Shown: positions 45,436 through 55,240, counted from the stretch's first letter. The stretch is DNA of 64,000 bases from Phycicoccus sp. Soil748 (GCF_001428025.1 NZ_LMSC01000007.1:188535-252534); one strand, 5' to 3'. A program made the numbers and translations. The notes: generated by a model not told the origin, from the letters alone.

Positions 45436-46360
45436 GGCATCGACCATTGCCGTAGGCGCCGAGGCCGGCGCCCCCACCGGTGGCCAGGCGGACGAGGGGC
45501 GTTCACTCGCCTCCGACGCGTGGCGGCAGCTCAAGCGCAACCCCATCTTCTGGGTGTCGGTCACGCTCATCGTGCTGTTCATCGTCATGGCTGCGGTGCC
45601 GCAGCTGTTCACCAACGTCGACCCCAACGCCGCGGTGCTGAAGCAGGCGCGCGAGCGTCCCAACGCCAACGCGTGGTTCGGCCGCGACATCCAGGGCTAC
45701 GACATCTACGCCCGCACGATCTACGGTGCCCGCGCCTCCATCCTGGTGGGCGTGCTCACCACGCTGGTCACGGTCGTCATCGGCGTGACCATGGGCGTGC
45801 TCGCCGGCTACTACGGCGGCTGGCTGGACTCACTGGTCTCGCGCATCACCGACATGTTCTTCGCGATCCCGCTGCTGCTCGGCGGCATCCTGTTCATGTC
45901 CACGTTCCCCAACGACGAGAACTCGCGCTACCTGGTCGTCGTCGGCAAGGTCGTGCTCGTGATGGCCGTGTTCGGCTGGCCGAGCATCGCCCGCCTCATG
46001 CGGTCCAGCGTGCTGCAGGTCAAGCCCAACGACTACGTCCAGGCGGCTCGTGCCCTCGGGGCGAGCCCGTGGCGGATCATCCGGTCCCACGTCATGCCCA
46101 ACGCCCTGGCGCCGGTCATCGTCGTGTCCACGATCAACCTCGGTGTCTTCATCACCGTCGAGGCGACCCTGAGCTTCCTCGGCATCGGGCTCACGCCGCC
46201 GGCCGTGTCCTGGGGCGTGGCGATCTCGGACGCCCTCGTGGCACTCCGGACGACGCCGCACATCCTGCTGTTCCCCAGCCTGTTCCTGTCCCTGGCGGTG
46301 CTGGCCTTCATCATGCTCGGTGACGCCGTGCGCGACGCCTTCGACCCGAAGTCACGCTGA
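45428..46360 (+). CDS. Peptide ABC transporter permease (DppC/OppC type)
   Basis: A 310-residue permease with an extended cytoplasmic N-terminus and six helices. It has the typical DppC segments GRDIQGYDIYARTIYGARAS and the EAA loop DYVQAARALGASPWRIIRSH. It forms the other half of the channel. ATG 45428 overlaps the DppB-type gene. Confidence 0.95.
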   Translation: MTEASTIAVGAEAGAPTGGQADEGRSLASDAWRQLKRNPIFWVSVTLIVLFIVMAAVPQLFTNVDPNAAVLKQARERPNANAWFGRDIQGYDIYARTIYGARASILVGVLTTLVTVVIGVTMGVLAGYYGGWLDSLVSRITDMFFAIPLLLGGILFMSTFPNDENSRYLVVVGKVVLVMAVFGWPSIARLMRSSVLQVKPNDYVQAARALGASPWRIIRSHVMPNALAPVIVVSTINLGVFITVEATLSFLGIGLTPPAVSWGVAISDALVALRTTPHILLFPSLFLSLAVLAFIMLGDAVRDAFDPKSR

Positions 46361-46377
46361 GCAGGAGAGACTCACAG

Positions 46378-47427
46378 ATGACGACTACTGAGACCACGAG
46401 CCGGCGTCGCGCCAAAACCGCGACCGGCTCCGAGTACCACCCGCAGGACGGGCTGCTCCTCGAGGTGGAGGACCTCCACGTCGAGTTCCACACCGCGGAC
46501 GGGATCGCCAAGGCCATCAACGGCGTGGACTTCTCCCTCAACCAGGGGGAGACGCTCGCCATCCTCGGCGAGTCCGGCTCGGGCAAGTCCGTGACCGCGC
46601 AGGCGATCATGGGCATCCTGGACATGCCGCCGGCGGTGATCCCCAAGGGGCAGATCCGCTACTGCGGCCAGGACCTGCTGACGATGCCGGCCGAGCAGCG
46701 CCGCAAGACCCGTGGCCCGGAGATCTCCATGGTCTTCCAGGACGCGCTGTCCTCGCTCAACCCGGTGTTCCCGGTGGGCTGGCAGATCGCCGAGATGTTC
46801 CGGATCCACCGGGGCATGAACCGCTCCGACTCCCTCGAGCGCGCGGTCAAGCTCATGCAGCGGGTGCAGATCCCCGCCGCCAAGGAGCGGGTGAAGGCCT
46901 ACCCGCACCAGTTCTCCGGCGGTATGCGCCAGCGCATCATGATCGCCATGGCGATCGCGCTCGACCCGGCGGTGCTCATTGCCGACGAGCCGACCACGGC
47001 CCTGGACGTCACCGTCCAGGCGCAGATCATGGCCCTGCTGCAAGAGCTGCAGGAGGAGCGCCAGATGGGGCTCATCCTCATCACCCACGACCTCGGTGTC
47101 GTGGCTGACGTGGCCGACAAGATCGCCGTGATGTACGCCGGTCGGATCGTGGAGCGGGCAGACGTCTACGACCTCTACCGCCAGCCCGCGCACCCCTACA
47201 CCAAGGGCCTGCTCGAGTCGATCCCGCGCCTGGACCAGAAGGGCCAGCAGCTCGCAGCCATCGGTGGCCTGCCGCCGAACCTCATGCACATCCCGCAGGG
47301 CTGTGCGTTCAACCCGCGCTGCAAGTTCGCCCAGGACGTGTGCCGGGAGGACCGGCCCACCCTGCAGCTCGTCGCCCCCGGCCGTGAGTCCGCCTGCCAC
47401 TTTGCCGAGGAGGTCCTCAATGGCTGA
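46378..47427 (+). CDS. Peptide ABC transporter ATPase (DppD/OppD type)
   Basis: A 349-residue ATPase. Walker A is [12 protein letters not shown], the signature is [20 protein letters not shown], Walker B is [15 protein letters not shown] and the switch His is in LITHDLGVV. The C-terminal oligopeptide domain has the Cys-rich [17 protein letters not shown] pattern, which in several homologues binds an iron-sulfur cluster. AGGAGAG precedes ATG 46378. Confidence 0.95.
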   Translation: MTTTETTSRRRAKTATGSEYHPQDGLLLEVEDLHVEFHTADGIAKAINGVDFSLNQGETLAILGESGSGKSVTAQAIMGILDMPPAVIPKGQIRYCGQDLLTMPAEQRRKTRGPEISMVFQDALSSLNPVFPVGWQIAEMFRIHRGMNRSDSLERAVKLMQRVQIPAAKERVKAYPHQFSGGMRQRIMIAMAIALDPAVLIADEPTTALDVTVQAQIMALLQELQEERQMGLILITHDLGVVADVADKIAVMYAGRIVERADVYDLYRQPAHPYTKGLLESIPRLDQKGQQLAAIGGLPPNLMHIPQGCAFNPRCKFAQDVCREDRPTLQLVAPGRESACHFAEEVLNG

Positions 47428-48469
47428 GGCCATTCTGACCGCGACCGACCTGGTCAAGCACTACCCGATCAAGGGCGGCGTCCTGCGCCGCACCGTTGGA
47501 CACGTCAAGGCCGTCGACGGCGTGAGCTTCGAGCTCCTCAAGGGCGAGACGCTCGGCATCGTCGGCGAGTCCGGGTGCGGCAAGTCCACCCTCGGCCGCC
47601 TCCTGATGCGCCTGGAGGAGCCCACCTCGGGCTCGGTCGTCTTCGATGGCGTCGACATGTACGCCCAGCGGGGGCGTGCGATGCGCAAGCTGCGTCGCGA
47701 CATCCAGATCGTGTTCCAGGACCCCTACACCTCGCTCAACCCTCGCAAGACGGTCGGCGACATCGTGGGGGAGCCCTTCGACATCCACCCCGACGTGGTG
47801 CCGAAGAAGGGCCGCCGCAAGGCCGTGCAGGACCTGCTCGACCTCGTGGGTCTCAACCCGGAGCACATCAACCGCTACCCGCACCAGTTCTCGGGTGGCC
47901 AGCGCCAGCGCATCGGCATCGCCCGCGGCATCGCGCTCAACCCGAAGGTGCTGATCTGCGACGAGCCGGTCTCCGCGCTCGACGTGTCGGTGCAGGCGCA
48001 GGTCGTCAACCTGATGGAGAAGCTGCAGGACGAGCTCGGCCTGTCCTACATCTTCATCGCCCACGACCTGTCCGTGGTCCGCCACATCTCCGACCGTGTC
48101 GGCGTGATGTACCTCGGCAAGATGGCGGAGCTGGGGGAGGAGGACGACATCTACGGTCGTCCCACCCACCCCTACACCCAGGCCCTGCTGTCGGCGGTGC
48201 CCGTGCCGGACCCGACGCTGCGTGACAAGAAGGAGCAGATCGTCCTCAAGGGCGACGTTCCCTCGCCGGCCAACCCGCCGTCGGGCTGCCGGTTCCACAC
48301 CCGGTGCTGGAAGGCGCAGGACAAGTGCAAGACCGACATCCCGCTGCTGGAGATGCGTCCTGACGGCGTCGCCACCCACCTGTCGGCCTGCCACTTCGCG
48401 CAGCCGCGGGAGATCATCGAGACGGTCGACGTCTCCGACCAGCAGGACGAGGTCGGCAACACCGTCTGA
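47420..48469 (+). CDS. Peptide ABC transporter ATPase (DppF/OppF type)
   Basis: A 349-residue ATPase. Walker A is [12 protein letters not shown], the signature is [20 protein letters not shown], Walker B is [15 protein letters not shown] and the switch His is in [11 protein letters not shown]. The C-terminal Cys motif [17 protein letters not shown] mirrors the partner. ATG 47420 overlaps the previous gene by 8 nt. Its stop lies inside the first copy of a 13-bp repeat. Confidence 0.95.
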   Translation: MAEAILTATDLVKHYPIKGGVLRRTVGHVKAVDGVSFELLKGETLGIVGESGCGKSTLGRLLMRLEEPTSGSVVFDGVDMYAQRGRAMRKLRRDIQIVFQDPYTSLNPRKTVGDIVGEPFDIHPDVVPKKGRRKAVQDLLDLVGLNPEHINRYPHQFSGGQRQRIGIARGIALNPKVLICDEPVSALDVSVQAQVVNLMEKLQDELGLSYIFIAHDLSVVRHISDRVGVMYLGKMAELGEEDDIYGRPTHPYTQALLSAVPVPDPTLRDKKEQIVLKGDVPSPANPPSGCRFHTRCWKAQDKCKTDIPLLEMRPDGVATHLSACHFAQPREIIETVDVSDQQDEVGNTV

Positions 48470-48500
48470 CGACACCGTCTGACGACACTGTCTGACGCTC
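48462..48500 (+). repeat. Three 13-bp tandem repeats spanning the DppF-type stop codon
   Basis: Unit CCGTCTGACGACA at 48462 and 48475 (identical) and a diverged copy CTGTCTGACGCTC at 48488. Each copy carries TGA in one phase, and the gene stops at the first. It could be slippage duplication. Confidence 0.75.
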
Positions 48501-48513
48501 GCGCCAACCGTGA

Positions 48514-48546
48514 CCGCGCCGCTTCCCCACTGGGGGAGCGGCGCGG
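48514..48546. terminator. Bidirectional terminator after the ABC operon
   Basis: A 15-bp stem (48514-48528 with 48532-48546, one G-T pair) with a three-base loop. It also faces the minus-strand gene ending at 48559. Confidence 0.85.
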
Positions 48547-48558
48547 CCGCGTTCCCCC

Positions 48559-49167
48559 TCAGGCCCCGGGGAGCCGGCGGTTGAGCGAGAACAGCCGCCC
48601 CAGCACCGGCATCAGGACGATGTTGAGGCCGTGCAGGATCCCGATGACGAGCAGGATCCCCCCGACCCGTCCCACCTCGAAGGTCAGCTGCTCGGCCGTC
48701 ACGTGCTCCGAGATCTCGTTGCCCCACTCCTGCTGCGGCGCGAAGTGCACCGAGAAGAGGATGTAGGCCGCGAAGATCAGGTAGTAGACGATGTCGGTCA
48801 GCACGATGTAGCTCTTGCCGGTGAGCGGGTTGTCGTGGAAGACGTCGGCTGCGTAGGCGCGCCCGAACCGCTTGATGAAGGGGCCCAGCCACAGCGCGAC
48901 CGCCAGCAGCACGGCGTTCGTGGCGACCTCCAGGATCCACCAGGGCATGTGCAGTCCGTCCTCTCCTCGGGGCGTGAGCGTGACCACCGCGGCGACCGAC
49001 AGCACGGCGCCCGTGGTCCAGAGCGCGATGGCCGTACGGCGCCGCCGTCGGCGCCGTGCGTCGTCGTGGATGCTGTCGACCACCCGCGTGAAGAGGTCGG
49101 CCGACGGCGCGCGGCTCGCGCCCTCGGCACCCAGGGCCTCGTGCAGCCGGTCCTCGAGTGCGCTCAT
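48559..49167 (-). CDS. Four-helix membrane protein coupled to an ECF sigma factor, candidate anti-sigma partner
   Basis: A 202-residue protein of unknown family. Residues 1-45 are cytoplasmic and basic ([20 protein letters not shown]), followed by about four membrane helices (first ALWTTGAVLSVAAVVTL, last GGILLVIGILHGLNIVLM). Its ATG at 49167 overlaps the stop of the sigma factor gene (ATGA). Position and topology suggest it controls that sigma factor, but no ZAS (HxxxCxxC) motif is present. It is convergent with the peptide ABC operon. Confidence 0.75.
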   Translation of the reverse strand: MSALEDRLHEALGAEGASRAPSADLFTRVVDSIHDDARRRRRRRTAIALWTTGAVLSVAAVVTLTPRGEDGLHMPWWILEVATNAVLLAVALWLGPFIKRFGRAYAADVFHDNPLTGKSYIVLTDIVYYLIFAAYILFSVHFAPQQEWGNEISEHVTAEQLTFEVGRVGGILLVIGILHGLNIVLMPVLGRLFSLNRRLPGA

Positions 49168-49697
49168 CGTCTCTCCTCGAGCCGGGCGGCCAGCGAGCGC
49201 AGGCCGCGGGTCAGGTGCGTCTTCACGGAGTTGGGGGAGACCCCCAGGGTGGTCGCGATGTCCTCGATGCCGAGGTCGAGGTAGTAGCGCAGGACCACGC
49301 AGTCCCGCTGCCGCCGGGGCAGCTCCCTCAGGGCCTCCACCACCTCGCGCCGTGACTCCTGCGCCGAGGCGGTCTCCTCCGCCGAGGGCTCGTCGAGGAC
49401 CGCCGGTGGTCGGTGCCGCAGCGAGACCAGCCCGCGGCGGTTGTGGTCCCGGGCCAGGTTGATGACGATCGAGCGCAGGTAAGCCGCGGCCCGGCCCTCG
49501 TCGCGGATGCGGTGGCTCGCGCGGGCCAGCCGGATGAAGGCCTCCTGCACCAGGTCCTCGGCTGCCGTGCGGTCGTCGACGAAGAACCGTGCCAACGACA
49601 CCAAGCGGGCGGACTCGGTGACGAACAGCGCTCTGACCAGGTCGTCGGTGGCCGGCGCCGCCCCCGTCCGGACCCGGTCCGTCGTCACCACATCCAT
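49164..49697 (-). CDS. ECF RNA polymerase sigma factor
   Basis: A 177-residue sigma-70 family member. Region 2 includes ARFFVDDRTAAEDLVQEAFI; region 4 has LRELPRRQRDCVVLRYYLDL and IATTLGVSPNSVKTHLTRG (helix-turn-helix). This is the group often annotated SigE/SigM-like. The start at ATG 49697 has GAGGTGA at normal spacing; an ATG at 49706 is an alternative. It is followed directly by a membrane protein that may be its regulator, and divergent from a hypothetical membrane gene. Confidence 0.88.
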   Translation of the reverse strand: MDVVTTDRVRTGAAPATDDLVRALFVTESARLVSLARFFVDDRTAAEDLVQEAFIRLARASHRIRDEGRAAAYLRSIVINLARDHNRRGLVSLRHRPPAVLDEPSAEETASAQESRREVVEALRELPRRQRDCVVLRYYLDLGIEDIATTLGVSPNSVKTHLTRGLRSLAARLEERR

Positions 49698-49848
49698 GGA
49701 TCCCATCACCTCGACAGACGACCCTGGGGCGCTGCCGGGTGACATCTCAGGGGCACGAATCTGCGTCGGCTCGCGGTGTCACCCGCGGGGCCGGCAGCCC
49801 CGTCTGTCTGTGGTGTCAGCACCATCGCGCCACACCCAAGGAGACCTC

Positions 49849-50493
49849 ATGGACATCACCCGCACCTCACCCCGATGGCGGAGCGCGCGACACGCCCGCG
49901 AGCTCGGCCCGAGCGCGGCGCGGGCGGCGGTGGTCGGCGCCGCGCTCGGAGGGCTGTGGGGTGCCGCAGCACGGGTCTGGATGAGGCTCGTGTCGACGAC
50001 GCCCGAGTTCAGCTGGGTGGGGTCGCTGGCGATCGTCGCGCTGGCCGCCGTCCTCGGCGCGGGTGTCGGGGCCTCCGCGGCGGCCAGGTCACGCACGGGC
50101 TGGCGCCGGGTGGCCCGGCTGGCGGTGGTGCCAGGCATGGTGATCTTCGCCGGCCAGGGGATCCCGTTCCTGGCGGCCTTCGTCGTGGGCGGCCTGCTGC
50201 TGCGCCGCCGGCACGTCGTCGCCCGTCTGGCGACCATCGTCGTCGTCGCCGGGCCGGCGGTCCTGCTGTGGTGGTCCGAGCGGCTCGACGAGTACACGAT
50301 GCTCTCGGCACCCGTGCGGGTGCAGGTGTCGATGCTCGTCGGGTTCCCGCTGCTGGCAACGGTTCTCGCCTTCGCGGGCGACCTCGTCTGGGGTCGTCGC
50401 GCAGCGGTTGGGCGTCAGTCGGCCTCGCCGGACCGGGCCCGGAGCAGCCTCCTCAGCGACTCGAGCCTGGAGGCGCCAGCAGGTCCGGCCTGA
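49849..50493 (+). CDS. Hypothetical membrane protein
   Basis: A 214-residue protein with about five hydrophobic helices (for example VGSLAIVALAAVLGAGVGAS and VSMLVGFPLLATVLAFAGDL). It has no recognisable motif. AAGGAGACC precedes ATG 49849, supporting it as real. Its last 26 codons run antisense through the 3' end of rsgA (50415-50493). Divergent from the ECF sigma factor, so it may belong to that regulon; this is an inference. Confidence 0.7.
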   Translation: MDITRTSPRWRSARHARELGPSAARAAVVGAALGGLWGAAARVWMRLVSTTPEFSWVGSLAIVALAAVLGAGVGASAAARSRTGWRRVARLAVVPGMVIFAGQGIPFLAAFVVGGLLLRRRHVVARLATIVVVAGPAVLLWWSERLDEYTMLSAPVRVQVSMLVGFPLLATVLAFAGDLVWGRRAAVGRQSASPDRARSSLLSDSSLEAPAGPA

Positions 50494-51452
50494 CCGGAGG
50501 CCACCCACTCGTCGAGGCCGCACTCCTCCTCGTCGTGGCTGCATCCCCGGGGGCACTGGCTGGTGCCGGCCTCGAGGTCGGGGAAGAGCTGGATGATCCG
50601 GCCGAGGTCGACGTGGGCCAGGCCGAACGAGCGCACGCCGGGGGTGTCGATGACCCATCCCTCGTCACCGGGCAGCCGCAGGGCGACGGCCGAGGAGGAG
50701 GTGTGCCGGCCACGGCCGGTGACGTCGTTGACGATGCCGGTCGCGCGGTGGGCGTCGGGCACCAGGCCGTTGACGAGCGTCGACTTGCCGACACCGGAGT
50801 GCCCGACGAGGACGCTGACCCGGCCCGCGAGGCGCTCGGTCAGGGCCTCGAGGCCGTCGAACCCCGACTCTCCCGTGGAGGTCACGACGGCCGGGACGTT
50901 GAGCGGGGCGTAGCTACCGAGGAAGGCCGCGGGGTCCTTGAGGTCCGCCTTGGTGAGCACGAGCAGCGGGTCGAGCCCCGCGTCGTACGCGGCGACGAGG
51001 CAGCGGTCGATCAGCCGGGGGCGGGGTTCGGGGTTGGCCAGCGCGGAGACGATGACCAGCTGGTCGGCGTTGGCCACGATGACGCGCTCGACGGGGTCGG
51101 TGTCGTCGGCGCTGCGGCGCAGGACCGACCGCCGCGGGGTGAGGCGGACGATGCGGGCGAGGCCGTCGGGGTTGCCGCTGGTGTCGCCGACGAGCTCGAC
51201 GTCGTCGCCGACGACGATGCCCTTGCGGCCGAGCTCGCGTGCCTTCATGGCGGTCACGAGCCGCTCGGGGGCCGCCTTGCGTCCCGGACCCCGGGGGACC
51301 AGAACGTGGTAGCGACCCCGGTCGACGGCGATCACGAAGCCCGACACGGCGTCCTCGTGGGCCGGGCGGTCCTTGGACCGTGGGCGGGAGCCGCGACGGC
51401 TGGGTCGGACGCGGACGTCGCTCTCGTCGTAGTCGGAGGCCTTGCGGCTCAT
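50415..51452 (-). CDS. rsgA: Ribosome small-subunit-dependent GTPase RsgA
   Basis: A 345-residue circularly permuted GTPase. An OB-fold region ([10 protein letters not shown]) comes first, then the G4 motif VLTKADL, G1 [17 protein letters not shown], switch [11 protein letters not shown] and G3 [11 protein letters not shown] zinc-binding C-terminus has [17 protein letters not shown]. It helps mature the 30S subunit. ATG 51452 overlaps the aroA stop. The last part overlaps the hypothetical gene on the other strand. Confidence 0.95.
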   Translation of the reverse strand: MSRKASDYDESDVRVRPSRRGSRPRSKDRPAHEDAVSGFVIAVDRGRYHVLVPRGPGRKAAPERLVTAMKARELGRKGIVVGDDVELVGDTSGNPDGLARIVRLTPRRSVLRRSADDTDPVERVIVANADQLVIVSALANPEPRPRLIDRCLVAAYDAGLDPLLVLTKADLKDPAAFLGSYAPLNVPAVVTSTGESGFDGLEALTERLAGRVSVLVGHSGVGKSTLVNGLVPDAHRATGIVNDVTGRGRHTSSSAVALRLPGDEGWVIDTPGVRSFGLAHVDLGRIIQLFPDLEAGTSQCPRGCSHDEEECGLDEWVASGQAGPAGASRLESLRRLLRARSGEAD

Positions 51453-52801
51453 GCGGTCGCTGCGCTCGTCCCGGGCGCGACGAGCCCGTGCCACAGGTCG
51501 ACGAACTCGGGCAGCGTCTTGGCGACGGTTGCGGCATCCTCGACGCGGAGGCCGGGGACGCCGAGGCCGAGGACCGCGCCCGCCATCACCATGCGGTGGT
51601 CGGCGTAGGTGTGGAAGAGCCCTGCCCGCAACGGTTTCGGCTCGATGCGCAGGCCGTCCTCGGTCTCGGTGACGGAGGTGCCGAGGGCGCCCAGCTCGCG
51701 CGCCAGCGCCGCCAGCCGGTCGGTCTCGTGACCCCGGATGTGCGCCACGCCGCGGATGACTGTGGGGGAGTCCGCGAGCGCCGCGACGGCGGCGACGACC
51801 GGGGTCAGCTCGGAGGCGTCGTGCAGGTCGGCGTCGATGCCGGAGACCTGGCCCGTGCCCCTGACGGTGAGCCCCTCGCGGGTGAGCGAGACGTCGGCAC
51901 CCATGGCGTCGAGGATGTCGCGGATCGCGTCGCCGGCCTGGGTGGTGTGGTGCGGCCACCCGGGCACGGTGACCCGACCGGCGGTCACGAGTCCTGCTGC
52001 GAGGAAGGGTGCGGCGTTGGACAGGTCGGGCTCGACCTGGACGTCGAGCGCGTTGACCTCGGAGGGCTCGACCCGCCAGGTGTCCGGTTCGCTGTCGTCG
52101 ACCACGACGCCGGAGTCGCGCAGCGTCTCGACGGTCATCTCGATGTGCGGCTCGCTGGGGACCGGCTTGCCGCGGTGGTGGACGGTCACACCCTCGTCGT
52201 AGCGGGCACCCGCGAGCAGGAGCGCGGAGATGAACTGCGATGAGGCCGAGGCGTCGAGGGTGACGGCGCCCCCGCGGACGTGACCCTGCCCCCTCACGGT
52301 GAAGGGCAGCGTGCCCCGGCCGCCGTCGTCGAGGTCGACCCCGAGGGCGCGCAGTGCGTCGAGCACCGGGCCCATGGGCCGCACCCTGGCCTGCGCGTCG
52401 CCGTCGAAGTCGACGGTGCCCGAGGCGAGCGCAGCGACGGGCGGGAGGAAGCGCATCACCGTGCCGGCGAGGCCGCAGTCGACGGCGCCGCCGCCGCGCA
52501 GCGACGCGGGGGTGACGAGCCAGTCGGGGCGCAGTCCCGGGTGGGTGGTGGTGTCCTCGACGCCGGCCCCGAGCTGACGCAGGGCCTGGGCCATGAGGAG
52601 GGTGTCGCGCGAGTGCAGCGGGCGGCGCAGGAGCGACGGGCCGTTGGCCAGGGCAGCGAGGACCAGGAAGCGGTTGGTCAGCGACTTGCTGCCGGGGAGG
52701 TGGACCTCGTCGTCGACGGGACGGTCGGCGGACGGGGCGTGCCAGTCACCCTCGACGACCTGCGGGGGACGAGCGGGATGCGCGGGATCAGGTGAGGGCA
52801 T
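51449..52801 (-). CDS. aroA: 3-phosphoshikimate 1-carboxyvinyltransferase (EPSP synthase)
   Basis: A 450-residue EPSP synthase. It has the substrate motifs [18 protein letters not shown] (about residue 36), [18 protein letters not shown], and [17 protein letters not shown] in the second half. It condenses shikimate 3-phosphate with phosphoenolpyruvate in aromatic amino-acid synthesis. ATG 52801 overlaps the DoxX gene by 14 nt. Same operon as rsgA. Confidence 0.96.
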   Translation of the reverse strand: MPSPDPAHPARPPQVVEGDWHAPSADRPVDDEVHLPGSKSLTNRFLVLAALANGPSLLRRPLHSRDTLLMAQALRQLGAGVEDTTTHPGLRPDWLVTPASLRGGGAVDCGLAGTVMRFLPPVAALASGTVDFDGDAQARVRPMGPVLDALRALGVDLDDGGRGTLPFTVRGQGHVRGGAVTLDASASSQFISALLLAGARYDEGVTVHHRGKPVPSEPHIEMTVETLRDSGVVVDDSEPDTWRVEPSEVNALDVQVEPDLSNAAPFLAAGLVTAGRVTVPGWPHHTTQAGDAIRDILDAMGADVSLTREGLTVRGTGQVSGIDADLHDASELTPVVAAVAALADSPTVIRGVAHIRGHETDRLAALARELGALGTSVTETEDGLRIEPKPLRAGLFHTYADHRMVMAGAVLGLGVPGLRVEDAATVAKTLPEFVDLWHGLVAPGTSAATA

Positions 52802-53360
52802 CGTGGGCCTGGGTCGCGACGAGCCTGGCCTCGCGCCGAGCTGCCTTCGTCGCCATCTTCGCCTCGCGCCGAGCCGCGGCCGTCGCGTGCTTCGCCTCGC
52901 GCTTGGTGCGCTTCGCGGCCCGCCGTGCGGAGTCCGTCGCGAGCCCGGCTCGGTAGGCCAGCCCGGGCTTGCCCTCGGTGTCGACGCTGGCGAGCAGCAG
53001 GCCGCCGAGGAGGCCGACGTTCTTGAGGAACCCGATGCGCTGGACGTTGCGCGTCGTGGGGTCGCTCTCCTCCCAGAACCGGTGTCCCACATACGTCGTC
53101 GGCACCAGCGAACCGACCAGCGCGAGCGCCGCCAGGCGCGGCACGCGACCGGTGGCGAGCAGCGCCCCGCCGCCGACCATGGTGGCGCCGTTGGCGCGCA
53201 CCAGGAGCTCGGGGTCGTTGGGCAGCCCGAGGGGGGCGACCTGCTCGGCGAAGGGCGCGACCTTCGCCTTGAGCGCTGCGGGGTGCCGGAGCTGCTCGAG
53301 GCCCTGGACGACGAAGATCGCGGCCAGCATCGGTCGGGCCACGCGGCGGACGAGGGTCAT
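52788..53360 (-). CDS. DoxX family membrane protein with basic Ala-rich tail
   Basis: A 190-residue protein. The first 130 residues form a four-helix DoxX domain ([54 protein letters not shown]). The last about 55 residues are a Lys/Arg/Ala/Glu-rich helix with an 11-residue repeat ([22 protein letters not shown]), encoded by 33-bp DNA repeats. AGGAGTGACC precedes ATG 53360. First gene of the DoxX-aroA-rsgA operon. Function unknown; DoxX proteins are linked to thiol or redox processes. Confidence 0.87.
   Translation of the reverse strand: MTLVRRVARPMLAAIFVVQGLEQLRHPAALKAKVAPFAEQVAPLGLPNDPELLVRANGATMVGGGALLATGRVPRLAALALVGSLVPTTYVGHRFWEESDPTTRNVQRIGFLKNVGLLGGLLLASVDTEGKPGLAYRAGLATDSARRAAKRTKREAKHATAAARREAKMATKAARREARLVATQAHDALT
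52828..52926. repeat. 33-bp coding repeats in the DoxX tail
   Basis: Units beginning GCCTCGCG recur at 52828, 52861 and 52894, diverging toward the third. They encode the 11-residue helical repeat. Confidence 0.7.
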
Positions 53361-53455
53361 GGTCACTCCTGCTGGTCGCTGCTGGGACGGGCGGTGCGCG
53401 AGGCGCGGGGCCTGCGCGTCCCTTCCTACCGTATGGCCGGGTCCACGTCGCTGCG

Positions 53456-53461
53456 TACCCT
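53456..53461 (+). promoter_or_regulatory. -10 hexamer TACCCT before the SRAP gene
   Basis: It ends 7 nt before ATG 53469 with no ribosome site, so a leaderless start is likely. Confidence 0.5.
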
Positions 53462-53468
53462 GTCCACC

Positions 53469-54371
53469 ATGTGCGGACGGTATGCGGCGACTGCCAACCC
53501 CGACGAGCTCGTCGAGGAGTTCGAGGTCGAGCAGGACCGCACCGCCGACCCGGTCCGCACCGTCCTGAAGAACCCGCAGAGCCCTCCCGCCGGCACCCCT
53601 GACTGGAACCTCGCGCCCAGCAAGCTGGCCCCGGTCGTGCTGTCCCGGGTCCCCCGTGGGGAGGCGAGCGCCGAGCAGGCTGCCGGCCGCGCCGGGGGTG
53701 CTTCGGAGGGTGCTGCGGAGGGCGCCCCGGCCGACGGTGTGCGCCAGCTGCGGCTCCTCACCTGGGGCCTGGTGCCGAGCTGGGCCAAGGACGTCAAGGT
53801 CGGGATGCGCATGATCAACGCCCGCGCCGAGTCGGTGCTGGAGAAGGGCAGCTTCGCGAAGGCGGCGAAGTCCCGTCGGTGCCTGGTGCCGGCACAGGGC
53901 TGGTACGAGTGGCAGAAGTCGCCGGTCGCGGTCGATGCCAAGGGCAAGCCGCGCAAGCAGCCGTTCTTCATCCACCGGGCCGACGGCGACGTCGTCGCCT
54001 TCGCCGGTCTCTACGAGTTCTGGCGTGACCGCGCGATCCCCGACGCCGACGACCCGCAGGCCTGGCTGACGTCGTTCACCATCGTGACCACCGACGCCGA
54101 GCCCGGGCTGGACCGCATCCACGACCGCCAGCCGCTCGTCCTGGAGCGGGAGGACTGGGCCACGTGGCTCGACCCGACCATGACCGACCTCGACGAGGTC
54201 GGGCGGATGCTGGCGTTCCACCAGCCTGGCCGGTTCGACGCGCACCCGGTCGGCACGGCCGTCTCCTCCAACCGCAGCAACGGTCCCCAGCTCGTCGAGC
54301 CTGCCGGGCCCGACGAGCTGGAGGGAGTGGTCGACCCGATGACCGGGGAGATCGTCGGCGGCTCGTCGTGA
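53469..54371 (+). CDS. SOS response-associated peptidase (SRAP/YedK-HMCES)
   Basis: A 300-residue SRAP protein. MCGRYAATAN places Cys at position 2, which becomes the N-terminal nucleophile that forms a thiazolidine link with abasic DNA. Also present are MINARAESVL, CLVPAQGWYEW and DRQPLVLE segments. It shields abasic sites in single-stranded DNA. An Ala/Gly-rich insertion (about residues 65-90) is lineage-specific. The stop overlaps the hydrolase GTG. Confidence 0.94.
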   Translation: MCGRYAATANPDELVEEFEVEQDRTADPVRTVLKNPQSPPAGTPDWNLAPSKLAPVVLSRVPRGEASAEQAAGRAGGASEGAAEGAPADGVRQLRLLTWGLVPSWAKDVKVGMRMINARAESVLEKGSFAKAAKSRRCLVPAQGWYEWQKSPVAVDAKGKPRKQPFFIHRADGDVVAFAGLYEFWRDRAIPDADDPQAWLTSFTIVTTDAEPGLDRIHDRQPLVLEREDWATWLDPTMTDLDEVGRMLAFHQPGRFDAHPVGTAVSSNRSNGPQLVEPAGPDELEGVVDPMTGEIVGGSS

Positions 54372-55033
54372 CCGCGGACCTGCCCCGCCCGACGCGGGTC
54401 CTCGACGTGGAGACGCCCCACGGCACCGCCCGCGCCACGGTCCACCGCCCCCGCAGGGCGCACGCCACGCTGGTCCTCGGGCATGGCGCCGGTGGCCACG
54501 GGTGGACCGGCGACGTGGTCGCCGTGACCCGGGAGATGACGGGGCTCGGCTGGGCCGTGGTCCTCGTCGACCAGCCCTGGCGGCTCAAGGGACTCAAGGT
54601 GGCGAGCCGGCCGCCGACGCTCGACGAGGCGTGGCTGCCGGTGGTCGGGGCGCTCATGGGCGGCCGGGCTGCCCTGCCGCGTCCCCTCGTCGTCGGCGGA
54701 CGCAGCGCCGGCGCCCGCGTCGCCTGCCGCACCGCCCAGGCCGTCGGCGCCGACGCCGTGCTGTGCCTCAGCTTCCCCCTGCACCCGCCCGGGGCGCCGG
54801 AGAGGTCCCGCGCCGACGAGCTGCGGCTGCCCGTGGCCGCGGGCCTGCCCCTGCACGTCGTCCAGGGCGTGCGTGACCCGTTCGGGACCCCGGAGGAGGT
54901 GCGCGCGGAGCTGCCCACGCCTGACCTGGTCTCGGCGGCCAAGGGCACCCACAGCTTCGGCCGTGAGCCGGCCGACGTCGTGGCGGCGACGCGCCACTTC
55001 CTGGAGCGGGTCGCGGGTGACCACCGGGAATGA
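54368..55033 (+). CDS. Alpha/beta-hydrolase (KAI2D/dienelactone hydrolase-like)
   Basis: A 221-residue hydrolase. An early LVLGHGAGGHGWTGD oxyanion segment is followed by the nucleophile elbow VVGGRSAGARVA and a catalytic Asp and His in VQGVRDPFGTPE and KGTHSFGR. GTG 54368 overlaps the SRAP stop, so the two are coupled. The substrate is unknown. Confidence 0.87.
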   Translation: MTADLPRPTRVLDVETPHGTARATVHRPRRAHATLVLGHGAGGHGWTGDVVAVTREMTGLGWAVVLVDQPWRLKGLKVASRPPTLDEAWLPVVGALMGGRAALPRPLVVGGRSAGARVACRTAQAVGADAVLCLSFPLHPPGAPERSRADELRLPVAAGLPLHVVQGVRDPFGTPEEVRAELPTPDLVSAAKGTHSFGREPADVVAATRHFLERVAGDHRE

Positions 55034-55226
55034 CCCCGTCGCGGCGTCGGTTGAACCGAGGGAACCCCGTACCCCAGCACAGGAGCCCCGCACGTGCCAC
55101 TGCTGACCGCCCTGCCGTCCGAGGGCAGCACCTCCGTGGCTCCGGGCTCGCGCCCGCCGGCCGGTGGTCGGGTCGTGCTCGGCCTGTCCGCCACGACCGA
55201 CGAGCCTGACCGCGCCGAGCGCGGGC

Positions 55227-55232
55227 TAGGCT
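55227..55232 (+). promoter_or_regulatory. -10 hexamer TAGGCT at the sigR start
   Basis: It ends 5 nt before GTG 55238 and 8 nt before ATG 55241. A GGAGGG between hexamer and start would be at the very 5' end of such a transcript. Confidence 0.5.
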
Positions 55233-55240
55233 GGAGGGTG

